The notes below the pieces were generated by a model. That model saw only the letters and a list, made by a program, of their open reading frames with translations, made no database searches and was not told the DNA's origin. A stretch of DNA of 64,000 bases, from contig JAKSXM010000238.1 of assembly GCA_022575985.1 (NCBI GenBank), positions 14,712,001-14,776,000 of the forward strand, written 5' to 3'. This document shows positions 11,900 to 24,272 of this stretch, piece after piece. The translations under genes were made by a program, and so were the position numbers. The DNA comes from Anagrus nilaparvatae (taxonomy: Eukaryota > Arthropoda > Insecta > Hymenoptera > Mymaridae). Every line of letters begins with the position of its first letter. Within the stretch, counting starts at the first letter, position 1.

Positions 11900-13415
11900 A
11901 TGAATATTTTAAATAGACAGGTTTTAAATTTTTTGATTCCTCAAAGAGGAACCATTGTGATAGGTGAAATTTCGATTTTTGATTTTTTGGTATATAAGCA
12001 CATTTTGAGACCCCAGGAAGCTAAAAAACCGATTTTTAAAAAAAGTCTGTATGCGTGTGTGTGTAAAAAGAAACATTACGGAGTTAAGACCTAATTTTTT
12101 TTTCAAAAATTTTTTTATCAAAAAAGCTCGAGGTACTTTTTTTTTTTTAATTTGGATGTAATTCCTCGTTTATTTCCATGAAATTACTTATTTTTGAAAG
12201 TATGGTTTCTACTTTATATCTCGAATCTGATACATGGTCATATATGGGGATACATGATCGATTTTCTCCCGGGAGCTTCGTCTATGATTTTTTAGCTATT
12301 TTTTAAATATATTGGCATTGGAAATTCATCTCCGGTTGGTCAAAAATATTTTTGGTTCCTCAATAAGGAACCATTGTGATGGGTCAAATTTTGGTTTTTG
12401 ATTTTTTGGCATATAAGAACGTTTTGAGACTTCAGGAAGCTAAAAAACCGGTTTTTAAAAAAAGTATGTATATGTGTGTGTGTGTGTGTGTATGTATGTA
12501 ATCGGTGATATTTCACAAACATTATGGAATTAAGACCTAATTTTTTTCTAAAAATTTTTTCACCAAAAAAGCTCGAGGTTTTTTAAATTGGATGTAATAC
12601 CTCATTTTTTTCCACGAAAGTACTTATATTTGAAAGTATGGTTTTTAATCTATATCTCGAATCTGATACTTAATTTTTTGAAAATTTTTTTCACAAAATT
12701 TTTTTCACGAAAAAATACAAAAAACACCAATTTTTTTTTCTTTTTGGACGTAGTACCTAATTTATTTCTATGAAAGTACTAGTTTTAGAAACTTTTTTTA
12801 TAGTCATTTTTTGGATCTGACACATTCTCAAAATTAAAAAAACAAAAAAATTAAAAAACTTGCAATATTTTTTCTTTTTTTGGATGTATACCTCATTTAA
12901 TTCCATAAAAGTACTGATATCTGAAAATATTGTAACGGGTGAAACTTCACAACCATTATCGAATTAAGACCTAATTTTTATTTCCAAAAATTTTTTCATC
13001 AAAAAATCTCAAAATACTTTTTTATTTTTTAATTTGGAGGTAATACCTCATTTATTTCCATGAAAGTACTTGTATTTGAAAGTATGGTTTTTACTTGATA
13101 TCTTGAATTTAATACTTAATTTTTAGAAAATTTTTCCCCCAACGTTTTCGTCACATAAAATACAAAAAAAACAACAAATTTTATTTTATTTTTGGACCTA
13201 GTACCTTATTTATTTCTATAAGAGTACTAGTTTTAGAAAGTTCGTTTATAGTAATTTTTTGAATTTGATACCGAATTTTAAAAAAAATTTTTTTCTCAAA
13301 ATTAAGAAAACTGCAATATTTTTTTTTTTTAGTGTAATACCTGATTTAATTCCATGAAAGTACTAATATCTAAAAATATTGTAACCGGTGATATTTCACA
13401 ACTATTATGGAATTA
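11900..13415. repeat. Interleaved repeat module (419-bp period, then ~150-bp units)
   Basis: A block beginning near 11936 recurs near 12355 (ACCATTGTGA at 11951 and 12370, shift 419). It includes a Phe/Asn-rich open frame on the minus strand in both copies (11924-12121 and 12340-12522) whose translations resemble one another only because the DNA is repeated. From about 12140 to 13415 a shorter word set (GGATGTAATACCT, ATTTCCATGAAAGTACT, ATCTCGAATCTGATAC) recurs roughly every 140-155 bp in degraded form. A (TG)n run lies at 12474-12491. No real gene is supported. Confidence 0.75.
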
Positions 13416-13722
13416 ATTTCATAAAGTCCTGATGACCAGAAATCAAGATAAACAATTTTAGGCATGCAATTTTCAAAAAATTCATTTCTCTAGCGGGAAA
13501 ATTTAACAAAACCGCAAAGTGAGTTTCACCAGAAATAAAAACTTTTTAAGGGGTTGTTTTAATTAATGAAAAATCTTTTTTCATAGGTTTCATAAAGTCC
13601 TAATGACCAAAAATCAAGATAAATATTTTTAGGTCTCGATTTTTCAAAAAATTCATTTTTCCAGCGGGAAAATTTAACAAAATCGCAAAGAGAGTTTCAC
13701 CAGAAGTAAAAACTTTTTAAGG

Positions 13723-15228
13723 GGTTGCTTTAATTAATGAAAAATCGTTCTTCATAGGTTTCATTAAGTCACGATGACCAAAAATCAAGATACATATTTT
13801 TAGGTCTCGATTTTTCAAAAAATTCATTTTTCCAGCGGGAAAATTTAACAAATCCGCAAAAAGAGTTTCACCAGAAATAAAAACTTTTTAAGGGGTTGTT
13901 TTAATTAATGAAAAATCTTTTTTCATAGGTTTCATAAAGTCCTAATGACCAAAAATCAAGATAAATATTTTTAGGTCTCGATTTTTCAAAAAATTCATTT
14001 TTCCAGCGGGAAAATTTAACAAAATCGCAAAGAGAGTTTCACCAGAAGTAAAAACTTTTTAAGGGGTTGCTTTAATTAATGAAAAATCGTTCTTCATAGG
14101 TTTCATAAAGTCCTGATGACCAAAAATCAAGATAAATATAAATATTTTTAGGTCTCGATTTTTCCAAAAATTCATTTTTCCAGCGGGAAAATTTAATAAA
14201 ACCGCAAAGGCGGTTTTACCAGAAATAAAACCTTTTTAAGGGGTTGTATAATGAATGGAAAATAGTTTTCCATAGGTTTCATAAAGTCCTCATGACCCAA
14301 AATCAAGATAAATAATTTTAGGTCTCGATTTTTCAAAAAATTCATTTTTCCAGCGGGAAAATTTAACAAAACCGCAAAGAGAGTTTCACCAGAAATAAAA
14401 ACTTTTTAAGGGGTTGCTTTAATTAATGAAAAATCTTTTTTCATAGGTTTCATAAAGTCCTGATGACCAAAAATCAAGATAAATATTTTTAGGTCTCGAT
14501 TTTTCAAAAAATTCATTTTTCCAGCGGGAAAATTTAACAAAATCGCAAGGAGAGTTTCACCAGGAATAAAACCTTTTTAAGGGGTTGTATAATGAATGGA
14601 AAATAGTTTTCCATAGGTTTCATAAAGTCCTGATGACTAAAAATCAAGATAAATATTTTTAGGTCTCGATTTTTCAAAAAATTCATTTTTCCAGCGGGAA
14701 AATTTAACAAAACCGCAAAGAGAGTTTCACCAGAAATAAAAACTTTTTAAGGGGTTGCTTTAATTAATGAAAAATCTTTTTTCATAGGTTTCATAAAGTC
14801 CTGATGACCAAAAATCAAGATAAATATTTTTAGGTCTCGATTTTTCAAAAAATTCATTTTTCCAGCGGGAAAATTTAACAAAATCGCAAGGAGAGTTTCA
14901 CCAGAAATAAAAACTTTTTAAGGGGTTGATTTAATTAATGAAAAATCGTTCTTCATAGGTTTCATAAAGTCCTGATGACCAAAAATCAAGATAAATATTT
15001 TTAGGTCTCGATTTTTCAAAAAATTCATTTTTCCAGCGGGAAAATTTAACAAATCCGCAAAAAGAGTTTCACCAGAAATAAAAACTTTTTAAGGGGTTGC
15101 TTTAATTAATGAAAAATCGTTTTTCATAGGTTTCATAAAGTCACGATGACCAAAAATCAAGATACATATTTTTAGGTCTCGATTTTTCAATAAATTCATT
15201 TTTCCAGCGGGAAAATTTAACAAAACTG
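13723..15228 (+). repeat. Higher-order block, copy 1 (nine monomers)
   Basis: This 1506-bp block recurs at a constant offset of 1512 bp. Every line I compared between the copies is identical, including private variants such as the 176-bp monomer with the extra ATAAAT near 14136 and the word GACCCAAAATC near 14295. Confidence 0.9.
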
Positions 15229-15234
15229 TCAAAC

Positions 15235-16740
15235 GGTTGCTTTAATTAATGAAAAATCGTTCTTCATAGGTTTCATTAAGTCACGATGACCAAAAATCAA
15301 GATACATATTTTTAGGTCTCGATTTTTCAAAAAATTCATTTTTCCAGCGGGAAAATTTAACAAATCCGCAAAAAGAGTTTCACCAGAAATAAAAACTTTT
15401 TAAGGGGTTGTTTTAATTAATGAAAAATCTTTTTTCATAGGTTTCATAAAGTCCTAATGACCAAAAATCAAGATAAATATTTTTAGGTCTCGATTTTTCA
15501 AAAAATTCATTTTTCCAGCGGGAAAATTTAACAAAATCGCAAAGAGAGTTTCACCAGAAGTAAAAACTTTTTAAGGGGTTGCTTTAATTAATGAAAAATC
15601 GTTCTTCATAGGTTTCATAAAGTCCTGATGACCAAAAATCAAGATAAATATAAATATTTTTAGGTCTCGATTTTTCCAAAAATTCATTTTTCCAGCGGGA
15701 AAATTTAATAAAACCGCAAAGGCGGTTTTACCAGAAATAAAACCTTTTTAAGGGGTTGTATAATGAATGGAAAATAGTTTTCCATAGGTTTCATAAAGTC
15801 CTCATGACCCAAAATCAAGATAAATAATTTTAGGTCTCGATTTTTCAAAAAATTCATTTTTCCAGCGGGAAAATTTAACAAAACCGCAAAGAGAGTTTCA
15901 CCAGAAATAAAAACTTTTTAAGGGGTTGCTTTAATTAATGAAAAATCTTTTTTCATAGGTTTCATAAAGTCCTGATGACCAAAAATCAAGATAAATATTT
16001 TTAGGTCTCGATTTTTCAAAAAATTCATTTTTCCAGCGGGAAAATTTAACAAAATCGCAAGGAGAGTTTCACCAGGAATAAAACCTTTTTAAGGGGTTGT
16101 ATAATGAATGGAAAATAGTTTTCCATAGGTTTCATAAAGTCCTGATGACTAAAAATCAAGATAAATATTTTTAGGTCTCGATTTTTCAAAAAATTCATTT
16201 TTCCAGCGGGAAAATTTAACAAAACCGCAAAGAGAGTTTCACCAGAAATAAAAACTTTTTAAGGGGTTGCTTTAATTAATGAAAAATCTTTTTTCATAGG
16301 TTTCATAAAGTCCTGATGACCAAAAATCAAGATAAATATTTTTAGGTCTCGATTTTTCAAAAAATTCATTTTTCCAGCGGGAAAATTTAACAAAATCGCA
16401 AGGAGAGTTTCACCAGAAATAAAAACTTTTTAAGGGGTTGATTTAATTAATGAAAAATCGTTCTTCATAGGTTTCATAAAGTCCTGATGACCAAAAATCA
16501 AGATAAATATTTTTAGGTCTCGATTTTTCAAAAAATTCATTTTTCCAGCGGGAAAATTTAACAAATCCGCAAAAAGAGTTTCACCAGAAATAAAAACTTT
16601 TTAAGGGGTTGCTTTAATTAATGAAAAATCGTTTTTCATAGGTTTCATAAAGTCACGATGACCAAAAATCAAGATACATATTTTTAGGTCTCGATTTTTC
16701 AATAAATTCATTTTTCCAGCGGGAAAATTTAACAAAACTG
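15235..16740 (+). repeat. Higher-order block, copy 2 (nine monomers)
   Basis: The second copy of the 13723-15228 block. The junction is six bases, TCAAAC at 15229-15234, where the last monomer of copy 1 is cut short (GGTTTCAT spacing drops from 171 to about 140). Copy 2 ends in an intact monomer. The lack of differences means a very recent duplication or an assembly duplication. Confidence 0.9.
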
Positions 16741-16860
16741 CAAAGAGAGTTTCACCAGAAATAAAAACATTTTAAGGGGCTCCTTTAATGAATGAAAAAT
16801 AGTTTTTCAGAGGTTTCATAAAGTCCTGATGACCAAAAATCAAGATAAATATTGTTTTAA

Positions 16861-17290
16861 AATAGTTTTGCATAGTTTTCGATAAGGTCTGATTACCAGA
16901 ATTCAAGATATACAATTTGAAGCTTGACAATTAAAGAAATTAATTTTTCTAGCGGGAAAATTGAATAATAAAACACAATTAGTTGCAACACGAATGAAAC
17001 CTTTTTAAAGGGTTGTTTTGATGCCTAAAGAAAAGATTTTCACAGGTTTCATGAAAGTTTGGTGACTAGAATGCGAAAAAAAAAATTTGAAGTCTACAAA
17101 TTTAGAAAATTCATTTTTCTTGCAGAAAAATTTAATAATAAAGCATATATAGAAAATTTTATCATAAATAAAATCTTTTAAATGTTTTTTTTTGGTTTTT
17201 TTGATGCCTGAAAAAAAATTGATTTCATGGGTTTCATGAAGATCTTTTAACCAGAATGTGAAATAAAAAATTATAAACTTGCTAATCACT
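16861..17290 (+). repeat. Diverged satellite monomers, right edge
   Basis: Degraded units recognisable by TTCATTTTTCTTGC or TTAATTTTTCTAGCGGG, CCTTTTTAAAGGGTTG and TTTCATGAAG. The open frame on the minus strand (17005-17289) comes only from two repeated units translating alike. Confidence 0.7.
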
Positions 17291-19977
17291 ATTTTTTTAA
17301 ATGTTTAAACCCTTCCTCCAAGTCTTGTGGCCAAATGAAAATCTTAGCGAAAATTAGGATTCCTTGTGAAAATTTACTAATATTTGAAGTCAATTAAGCA
17401 AAGTTTGCCCAGAACACTAAAATGGCTGTCATAAATCAAGAATTTGACCTGTAAAACTAATGTTGGCTGCTTACTTATTTTTATTTATTTGCATATTTTC
17501 GGAAAAAAAATAATTCGGGCTATTCTCAAGGCGCATATAAGAACAAGTACTATAAAATAAATTAATTGAATTTGTAAATAAAAGTTAATTTTATGGCTAT
17601 TAAAAAAGATAATAAAAATGTTATAGCCATAAAAGTTATGACGGTAAAAAATTTTAATTACTTTGAATTAATTATGCCTACGTTTTAATTCTTTAAAAAT
17701 TTTTTAACAATTTTAATTAATTCAAAAAGTTGTAATAATCGAACGTAAACTAAATCTTACCACTCATGTTGTCAATCAAAAGTCAATCATTATTTTAAGA
17801 AAGTTTTAAATATTCAAATGAATTTTTTTAGAAGACTATTCAAAAGTGGTGGATTAAATATATGCAAATATTAGAATTTGGAGGAACTCCCACGTCGATA
17901 TAAATTTAAGAATCAACAATTTTTTATTTATATTTTTGTTTCACCAGATACGCCCATATTTGATATTTCTGGTGTCTTCAAATATCGTGTATTTTGAAAC
18001 ATCCTTTTTTTAAAAACGACATAACCTTGATTGTTAAAAAAAGCTATTAACCCTCGAGCAATATAAAAAATAAGACTTTTTTCTGTACTGATTTTAACAG
18101 TTAATAATTTTCATGTTTATTTTTTTTTCTCCACTTATTTTCTCATACCAATCATCTTATCCATTATCTTTAATATTGAGCAGAAATTATTCATTCCTCA
18201 TTTTCTTGTTTATACAAAGAAATTCGAAATGTTATTTTATAATTTTTAATTTATTATTTACTTTTTCGCGTACTATGTAATTATTTATATTTTGAGAAAA
18301 CTCAAATTTTTTTTCGATTGACGATCTTGTAGGATGCGGTAGGTAAAACTTCTTTTGTCCATACTGTCTTATCGTTTCGTCGCGGATAACACATTTTTTT
18401 TCTCTTAAAATTTTTTTTTTATTTACACATAAAATTTATTTTTAAAGGGTTTTGAATAAACATCAGCTATACGAGAGATAAACTTGTTAAAAATCATTTT
18501 AACTCGCATAAATTAAATTAGCCGAGCACCTTAATCCATCTAGGCATCAAAATCAATAAAATAATTAAATTTTAACTTTGAGAACGTTGGGAAAAAATGA
18601 GAAACTAGTTATCCAGCCACTGAAGATTTTAAAAAATAAAAATGACTTTGGGTTCTCGAAAGCTGCAGAATACTTTCTTTCTGTTAAAACGAAAATGAAA
18701 TTAGATAGGAAGGCTGAAGATTTTCTATTTGTTATACATCTCTGTCCATCCTCGTCTCGGACAGCTATTATCATAATTGAAGGTTATAGCCACAAAACCA
18801 GAATCCTGCTTGATCCTTACGTCTGGTTTATCATCTTCTCATAATCTTAACTACATAACCGTTGTTGCCTTACCCTTATGTTTATATACTTAACAACACT
18901 ATTTCGCATCGTATTATTTTTCTTCTTTTCACTTCATGATCCTCGTTATTGAGAATTTTGAAGGGGTTTGTGTGTACACATTTATAATGCCTGAGCATCA
19001 AGGAGGATACAAAATTACTAAGAAGAATAAAAACAAATAAATACATACGAAATAAAAAAAGAAATCACTGCTTGAATGCTTAAAACAAGAATTTTTTATT
19101 GGCAAACCATATGATTCATGCTGAGGGTACCATGGGTACATGCAAGAGGACGATGTTTATAAACTTTTTTTCCATTTTTATTTTATATATTTATAAGATT
19201 TTTTTTTACACTTGTGTATTTATCTTTTTACTTTTTTTCTTATTTTAAAGTCAAACACGAGTTTATATATGAGCATTGCCATTCGCTCTGGGGAGTCTAA
19301 GGTGTTTCGAATTTGTCTCTCGCGCGCGCGAAATATATACAAGTCACGCTTACGAAAGACAAGACATTGAATTTTTTTTTTTCAATTTTTTTTACTTTTA
19401 ATAAATCATTGGAATTAAAATCTGTATAAATACTATCGAAAATCTTTTTTTTGGTTACTCATTTTTCTTTAGAAATTATTTTTATTTCTTTATTTTTTGA
19501 CATATAAGAAATGTTACTCTGGGACTTTATTAATTTAAAATGCAAAGCACATAATCATTCTGAGATTTTTTACCAAAACATTGGAAGTAAATAAAAAAAA
19601 TAAAAATTCTCAACATCGTGATTAATTTTTAAAATCGAATCTTGAATAATTTATGCAAAATACTTTTATATCTCGATTCTTATTCAACAATAATTCAATT
19701 ATGTTTTTCAAAATAACTGACTTGAGTTTTTTTTCCTTCATGCTCTAAATTAAGTCTTTCTAGAATTGTTTCTTAAAAATTTCAGGGTAGTTTGTTAGGA
19801 GTTTCTGATAATAAAAAAATTATTTTATGGAGTAGTTCGTAGTAATTTTTTGCGATGATTATAATAGTCCATTCAGTTTTTTCCGAAAATATTCGGAAGT
19901 GCCCTAAAAAATGTTTTTAATTAAATTATTAAAGGTGCTTCCAATTTATATTATTATTAATCTGGTAAGTATATATA
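17291..19977. other. Intergenic, only a hairpin seen
   Basis: No exon or conserved family found. A perfect 12-bp inverted repeat (TTTTATGGCTAT at 17589-17600 and its complement at 17623-17634) encloses 22 bases and may be a small foldback remnant. Overlapping open frames on both strands near 18565-18844 have no family resemblance. A small CG-rich word lies at 19319-19331. Confidence 0.5.
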
Positions 19978-20748
19978 CACTGTAAAAAGTAACTTTCTTA
20001 GATTTACAAAAAAAAAATAGAATTTTTTCGAAAAATTAGCGAATTTTCAATCAATTCTCAAAAATTTTTGTAAATATTCGATAAAAATCGTAAATTTACT
20101 AAATTTAGTATATTATCGAAAAATTCGAGTATTCTCGATTTTTTTTGTGATTTTACGAAAAAAGTTGTAAATTCACAACTATTTTTCGGAAATTTACAGC
20201 GATTTTTTGTAAGTTTTCGAAAAAAAATTGTAAATTATCAATTTTTCTTGCGAATTCACAAAAAAAATCGAGAATACTCGAATTTTTCGATTATATACTG
20301 AATTTGGTAAATATATATAATATACGATTTTTTTCGAATATCAACAAAAAAATTAGTAAATTTTCGAAAAAATTTGTAAATATTCTGGCCCTTTTTTACG
20401 TAATTGAAAACATTTTTTATTCTTACAATATTAATAATTGTATACCTATTTGCTAACAGAAATGTAGCGAAAAAAAAAAAGAATATTCATCTTTTCTCAT
20501 GGTATAAAATAAAAAATACATTATTTTATGACTCTAAGTGGTTTGCTATGCGTTTTTAGGTACAAAAAATATGTTTGTCGCAAATTTACGAAAAAATAAA
20601 TCGTTAATTTATACTATTTTTTCGCTAATTTACAAATATTAGTAAATTTCAGAATTTTGTCGAAAAATTGCAAATTTTTTCGAAAATTTACTAAATTTTC
20701 GTAGATTTACCAATTTTGTCCTAAAATTACCGGAGTTGTTTTTCAGTG
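19978..20748. mobile_element. TA-flanked TIR element, copy A
   Basis: The element starts CACTGTAAAAAGTAACTTTC and ends with a related inverted terminus (GTTGTTTTTCAGTG), with TA on both sides (19976-19977 and 20749-20750). Inside are degenerate CGAAAAATT/AAATTTTTCG words and an internal inverted repeat (about 20103-20157 against 20264-20308). There is no transposase frame. TA target duplication and CACTG...CAGTG ends suit a non-autonomous Tc1/mariner-like element, although class is inferred from the ends only. A second member, sharing the first 17 bases, lies at 30741-32563. Confidence 0.7.
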
Positions 20749-23261
20749 TAAGATAAAATATTAGTGGAGTAAAATATCTTCATTTTTATCGAAATTTGAC
20801 AATCGCTCGAAATAAAGCGAATGAAAACAAAAAATTATTTATCAATCACTTATTGGATTTTAAAATTATCGCGATATGCCCATTGATAGCTCAAAGTTTG
20901 GTGGCCTCCCATTGTCCTTAATATTTGATTTTAGAGTTATTTTTTAATTACATATATAATAAATTTTAATATAATAAACAATAAACTTAAAGTTTATTCT
21001 TCTTAACTTCAAGAGTACATTATTTTTTAGTGTTTAGCCAGAGTAAATTGGGTTGGCTCATCAGTAGATGCCCAATTTATTTTATGGCTTCGTTTAAAAA
21101 GAAAGTGAATACCAAGTTTCAATCAGGTGCGATTGGAAATCAATGCAAAATTCTGGATATTTATTTGAAAAAAAAATAAAAAAATAAATAAATAAAAAAA
21201 ATATTTGCATTATATTATTAGAAAGAATAAAAATACAATAAAAGAAAATGGTTAAAAATATTTGAGGTTTCATATTCACGACAGGTATATAAAAGACAAA
21301 GCAGTAAGCAATAAAACCCGTTAGTAAAATAAAAAGCACGTATGTTTTGACTGACATAAAAATTGTTATTATTATTGCTTTGGACAAAAGTTTTAAACAA
21401 TTCATTGAGGCTATGAAATAAAATTTTAATAAAGAACTGAAATTTCATTTTTAAAAAGAATAATAAAATTTATCTCGCTTTATCGAGGAAATAAAAAATC
21501 ATAATAATTTTTGAATGCTGCAGGACTCGATAACTCGAAATAATCATCTTGCTAATCAATACGTATTAAACAAATTATACAGAGAATATGACAGAGAAAT
21601 TACATTTGCAGCTCAATAAAAAATAACGAAGACGAAGAAGAACGGACGTTTCTTGAAATTGTTAAAAAAGAGTCGAAAATTCTTATATTTAATTTCTCCT
21701 CAAGACATATACTTATTTTTTTTTTACCTTTTTTAAACCTATCAACAAGTTGCGAAATACTCACGAAAAGTGCATAATAAAAGTTATTGAACTTCCCCAA
21801 ACGTATTCTACATATTGCATTTTTTAACAACTGGAGAAGAGAATATTGCAATTTTTTTTTAACGATTTAACGATACACACACACACACACAGAGAGAGAA
21901 GATATGCCACGGGGCGTGTATGTTTGTTTTAGCTTTCGCTGCACCCTATTATTATTTATAGCAAGTCCGTGTGATGGAAGTGGTGAGACTGTGAGACCAA
22001 CATCATCGTCCAGAGTCATATATGTGTATACATCGTAATTAACGGTAGCGTTTATCTTGTTGAAATATTTGGTTGCCCTTCTTCTTTTCTCTTTTCTCCT
22101 TTTTCATAATCAGTTATTCAAATATGGATATGAAGTTTTTTGTATTTGTTTTCTCAAATTTATGATCTTCGTTGAATCTTGGACAATGATAGCAAGTTAC
22201 CAAACCAAATTCATTTAGAGAACTGAAAAAGATATCTTTTCCAAACTGAAATATAGGAATCTATAAATTGGAAAATTGAAACCATTGGGGTGTTTTGGAT
22301 ACTTCCTCCTATCAGTCAAAATTTATTTAATATTTACGATTGGAATTTTAGCAACGATATGAAAATAATCAGATGATATAAATTGTTGCTTACTCTTAAT
22401 TGAATTTATACGAGGACTCAGCGGGAGTGTAAACACTGAGATTTGACTGAGATGATTGTAAAAATTTTACATATATCTCGAACTATTGAATCTGTCAGTT
22501 TGACTCCTGCAGCGATTCGTTAAATTTACGATATTATTTTAGGATGACGATACTGGAATATTTATATCCTTAGCCAAGCTATCCTTTCCTTTTGGCACTA
22601 TAAATAATATGAAAAACCGGTATTGCTATCGTCCATATACCAGAATACAATAGCCATTTTAGCGACAAAATATTACTTTTATTCAGGACATAAATATTGA
22701 GATAGTCGAATCGCAAATAATAAAACACGTGCGTTTTTGCTGTGTAGGTGGAAAAACGATATAATGTAAATACTTTTTGCATGATGAGAGTCGAATAAAT
22801 AAAAAAATGCCTTTGAAATACGTACTATTTTAATTATTAAATTAAATAAAAAACAAATAAAGTAGATTATATGAGAAATATAATATTTAAAACATCTTAC
22901 CTTACGCTTTTAACTTTTGTAATCTCAAATGAATATTTAACAAGATTCTCTTCTTTTTCCTTTAGGCACTCTTGAGAAAATATAAAATATAATATCGATC
23001 TGGAAACAAGACAAGGGTTCAACCAACAAATATATCATGTATAAATATTCGTTGGTTCAACTTATCAGAGTGAAATTTTCATTTTCCAATCCTCTTTCGA
23101 AAAAAGTCAGAAACAGAGTCTTTCTAGCAAAAAAGAGATTTTTCAGTGTTAACCCCTTAAACCCTATATCTAAAAATAAAAACGTTCCTTTCTTAATTCA
23201 TTTCTGATCCATGTTGGTTTTAACATGGAACATGTTTACAGGGAGGGGTTACTTCAGAACT
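20749..23261. other. Intergenic with a (CA)n(GA)n microsatellite
   Basis: No exon recognised. An (AC)n run at 21874-21890 passes directly into (AG)n at 21891-21899. Minus-strand open frames at 21094-21405 and 22579-22782 are hydrophobic and Phe/Tyr-rich; they match no family I know and are probably chance in A+T-rich DNA. Confidence 0.5.
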
Positions 23262-23620
23262 TGAAAAATAAGGGGGGGGGGGTCAAATAAGACTTAGAAT
23301 AATTTAAATTTAGGGACTTTAAAAAATCAGGGCTTAGGGGCTTAGAATAATACAGGTTTATAGACTTGTAATATAATATAGATTTAGGGACTTAGAAGAA
23401 TTCAGGTGTAGGTACATAGAATAATTTTTATTTAGGGTCTCAAAATAATTTAGGTTCAGGCACTTAGAATAATTTTGATTTATAGACTTAAAATAATATC
23501 GATTTAGGGAATTGAAGTAATTCAGGTTTAGGGATTTGAAATAATTTTGATTTAAAGACCTAGAATAATACGCGTTTAGGTTAATCAGAACAGTTTGGGT
23601 TTAGAATTTTAACATCTAGT
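23262..23620. repeat. Degenerate ~30-bp tandem repeat beside a poly-G tract
   Basis: An 11-base G run (23272-23282) is followed by a dozen or so diverged units of the type GGACTTAGAATAATTTAGATTTAG. The same poly-G then GACTTAGAAT arrangement appears near 60870-60960, so this is an interspersed repeat family. Confidence 0.75.
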
Positions 23621-24272
23621 AAGGTGATAGTTACAAATCATAAAATTAGAAAATTGTATTGTAATGTTGAGTAACATTTGTATTATAACTAGTCATCAGC
23701 TGGAAGTAAACATGTTTCATACATTTAGGTTGTGTTTACACAAACCGGTTATAAGTTTTTTTACCACTAATCCTAAATCCGATGTTAACGCCATCCTAAA
23801 CCCCTATGCTTTTAACATTGAGTCGGTAAGGCAGAGTTCATTTTGAAAAAGGTCGCCAATCCATTTCTAATAAAATTTGTGGCTTCATATTGATTCATTC
23901 CCTTGAAAAAATAATTCTTTATAGCCTAAAATATTTTTTTTGTTATTTCTAGATTTTTGGGTCGCTGAAACTAAACCTGATGTCATAAATAAACTGAAAG
24001 GTTCAAAAGGGGATTAAAGACCCCTATATTTCACCCACTGAAAAAAATCTATTTGTCTCAAATAGAATATCTTCTTGAACAAAATTTATTTATGACAAAC
24101 ATAATATATTTGAATCAAATAGAACATTCTCTTTAAGCCAAATAGAAAATCTGCTTGATAAAAATTTTAAAATTTTTTTTAAAAAAATACCAATTTGGCT
24201 TATAATGTATTAAGGGTTTTGTCTGAGGCTGAGTACTATTTGGAACTATGTCTTTATCTGCCTGAGTAGTAG
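23621..24272. other. Non-coding; recurrent motif and possible truncated TIR element
   Basis: GGGTCGCTGA of the recurrent motif family is at 23959-23968. At 24036 the sequence CACTGAAAAAAATCTATTTG begins a stretch with repeated CAAATAGAA words to about 24200, looking like one end of a TIR element; its other end was not found. No gene recognised. Confidence 0.4.

Larger units (their letters stand above)
13416..16860 (+). repeat. 171-bp satellite, homogenised core array
   Basis: About twenty head-to-tail monomers. Starts of GGTTTCAT fall at 13757, 13928, 14099, 14275, 14446, 14616, 14787, 14958 and 15129, that is every 170-171 bp with one 176-bp unit, and continue beyond. Monomers are roughly 95% alike and A+T-rich; constant words are TTAGGTCTCGATTTTTC, CCAGCGGGAAAATTTAA, GTTTCACCAGAA and CTTTTTAAGGGGTTG. 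No open frame persists. The edges (11.0-11.4 and 16.86-17.3 kb) are diverged, the usual pattern for a satellite homogenised from its centre. Confidence 0.95.

Noticed and set aside
11924..12522. Two similar minus-strand open frames (11924-12121, 12340-12522) as a small gene family
   Set aside because: They lie in a tandem DNA repeat, overlap a (TG)n run and have no start context; similarity follows from the repeat.
13416..16860. Relation to primate alpha satellite because of the 171-bp period
   Set aside because: Length coincidence only; sequence and host gene content are unrelated.
13416..16860. CRISPR-like repeat array
   Set aside because: Monomers are contiguous with no unique spacers, and the host is a eukaryote.
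18565..18844. Overlapping sense/antisense frames at 18.6-18.8 kb
   Set aside because: Both strands open over the same bases with no family resemblance and no splice signals; probably chance.
21094..21405. 103-residue hydrophobic frame (minus) as a membrane protein
   Set aside because: Phe/Ile-rich composition typical of chance frames in A+T-rich DNA; no known motif and an overlapping frame is equally long.
22579..22782. Minus-strand frame resembling a chemoreceptor fragment
   Set aside because: Only a vague hydrophobic pattern; no conserved C-terminal receptor motif and no splice sites.
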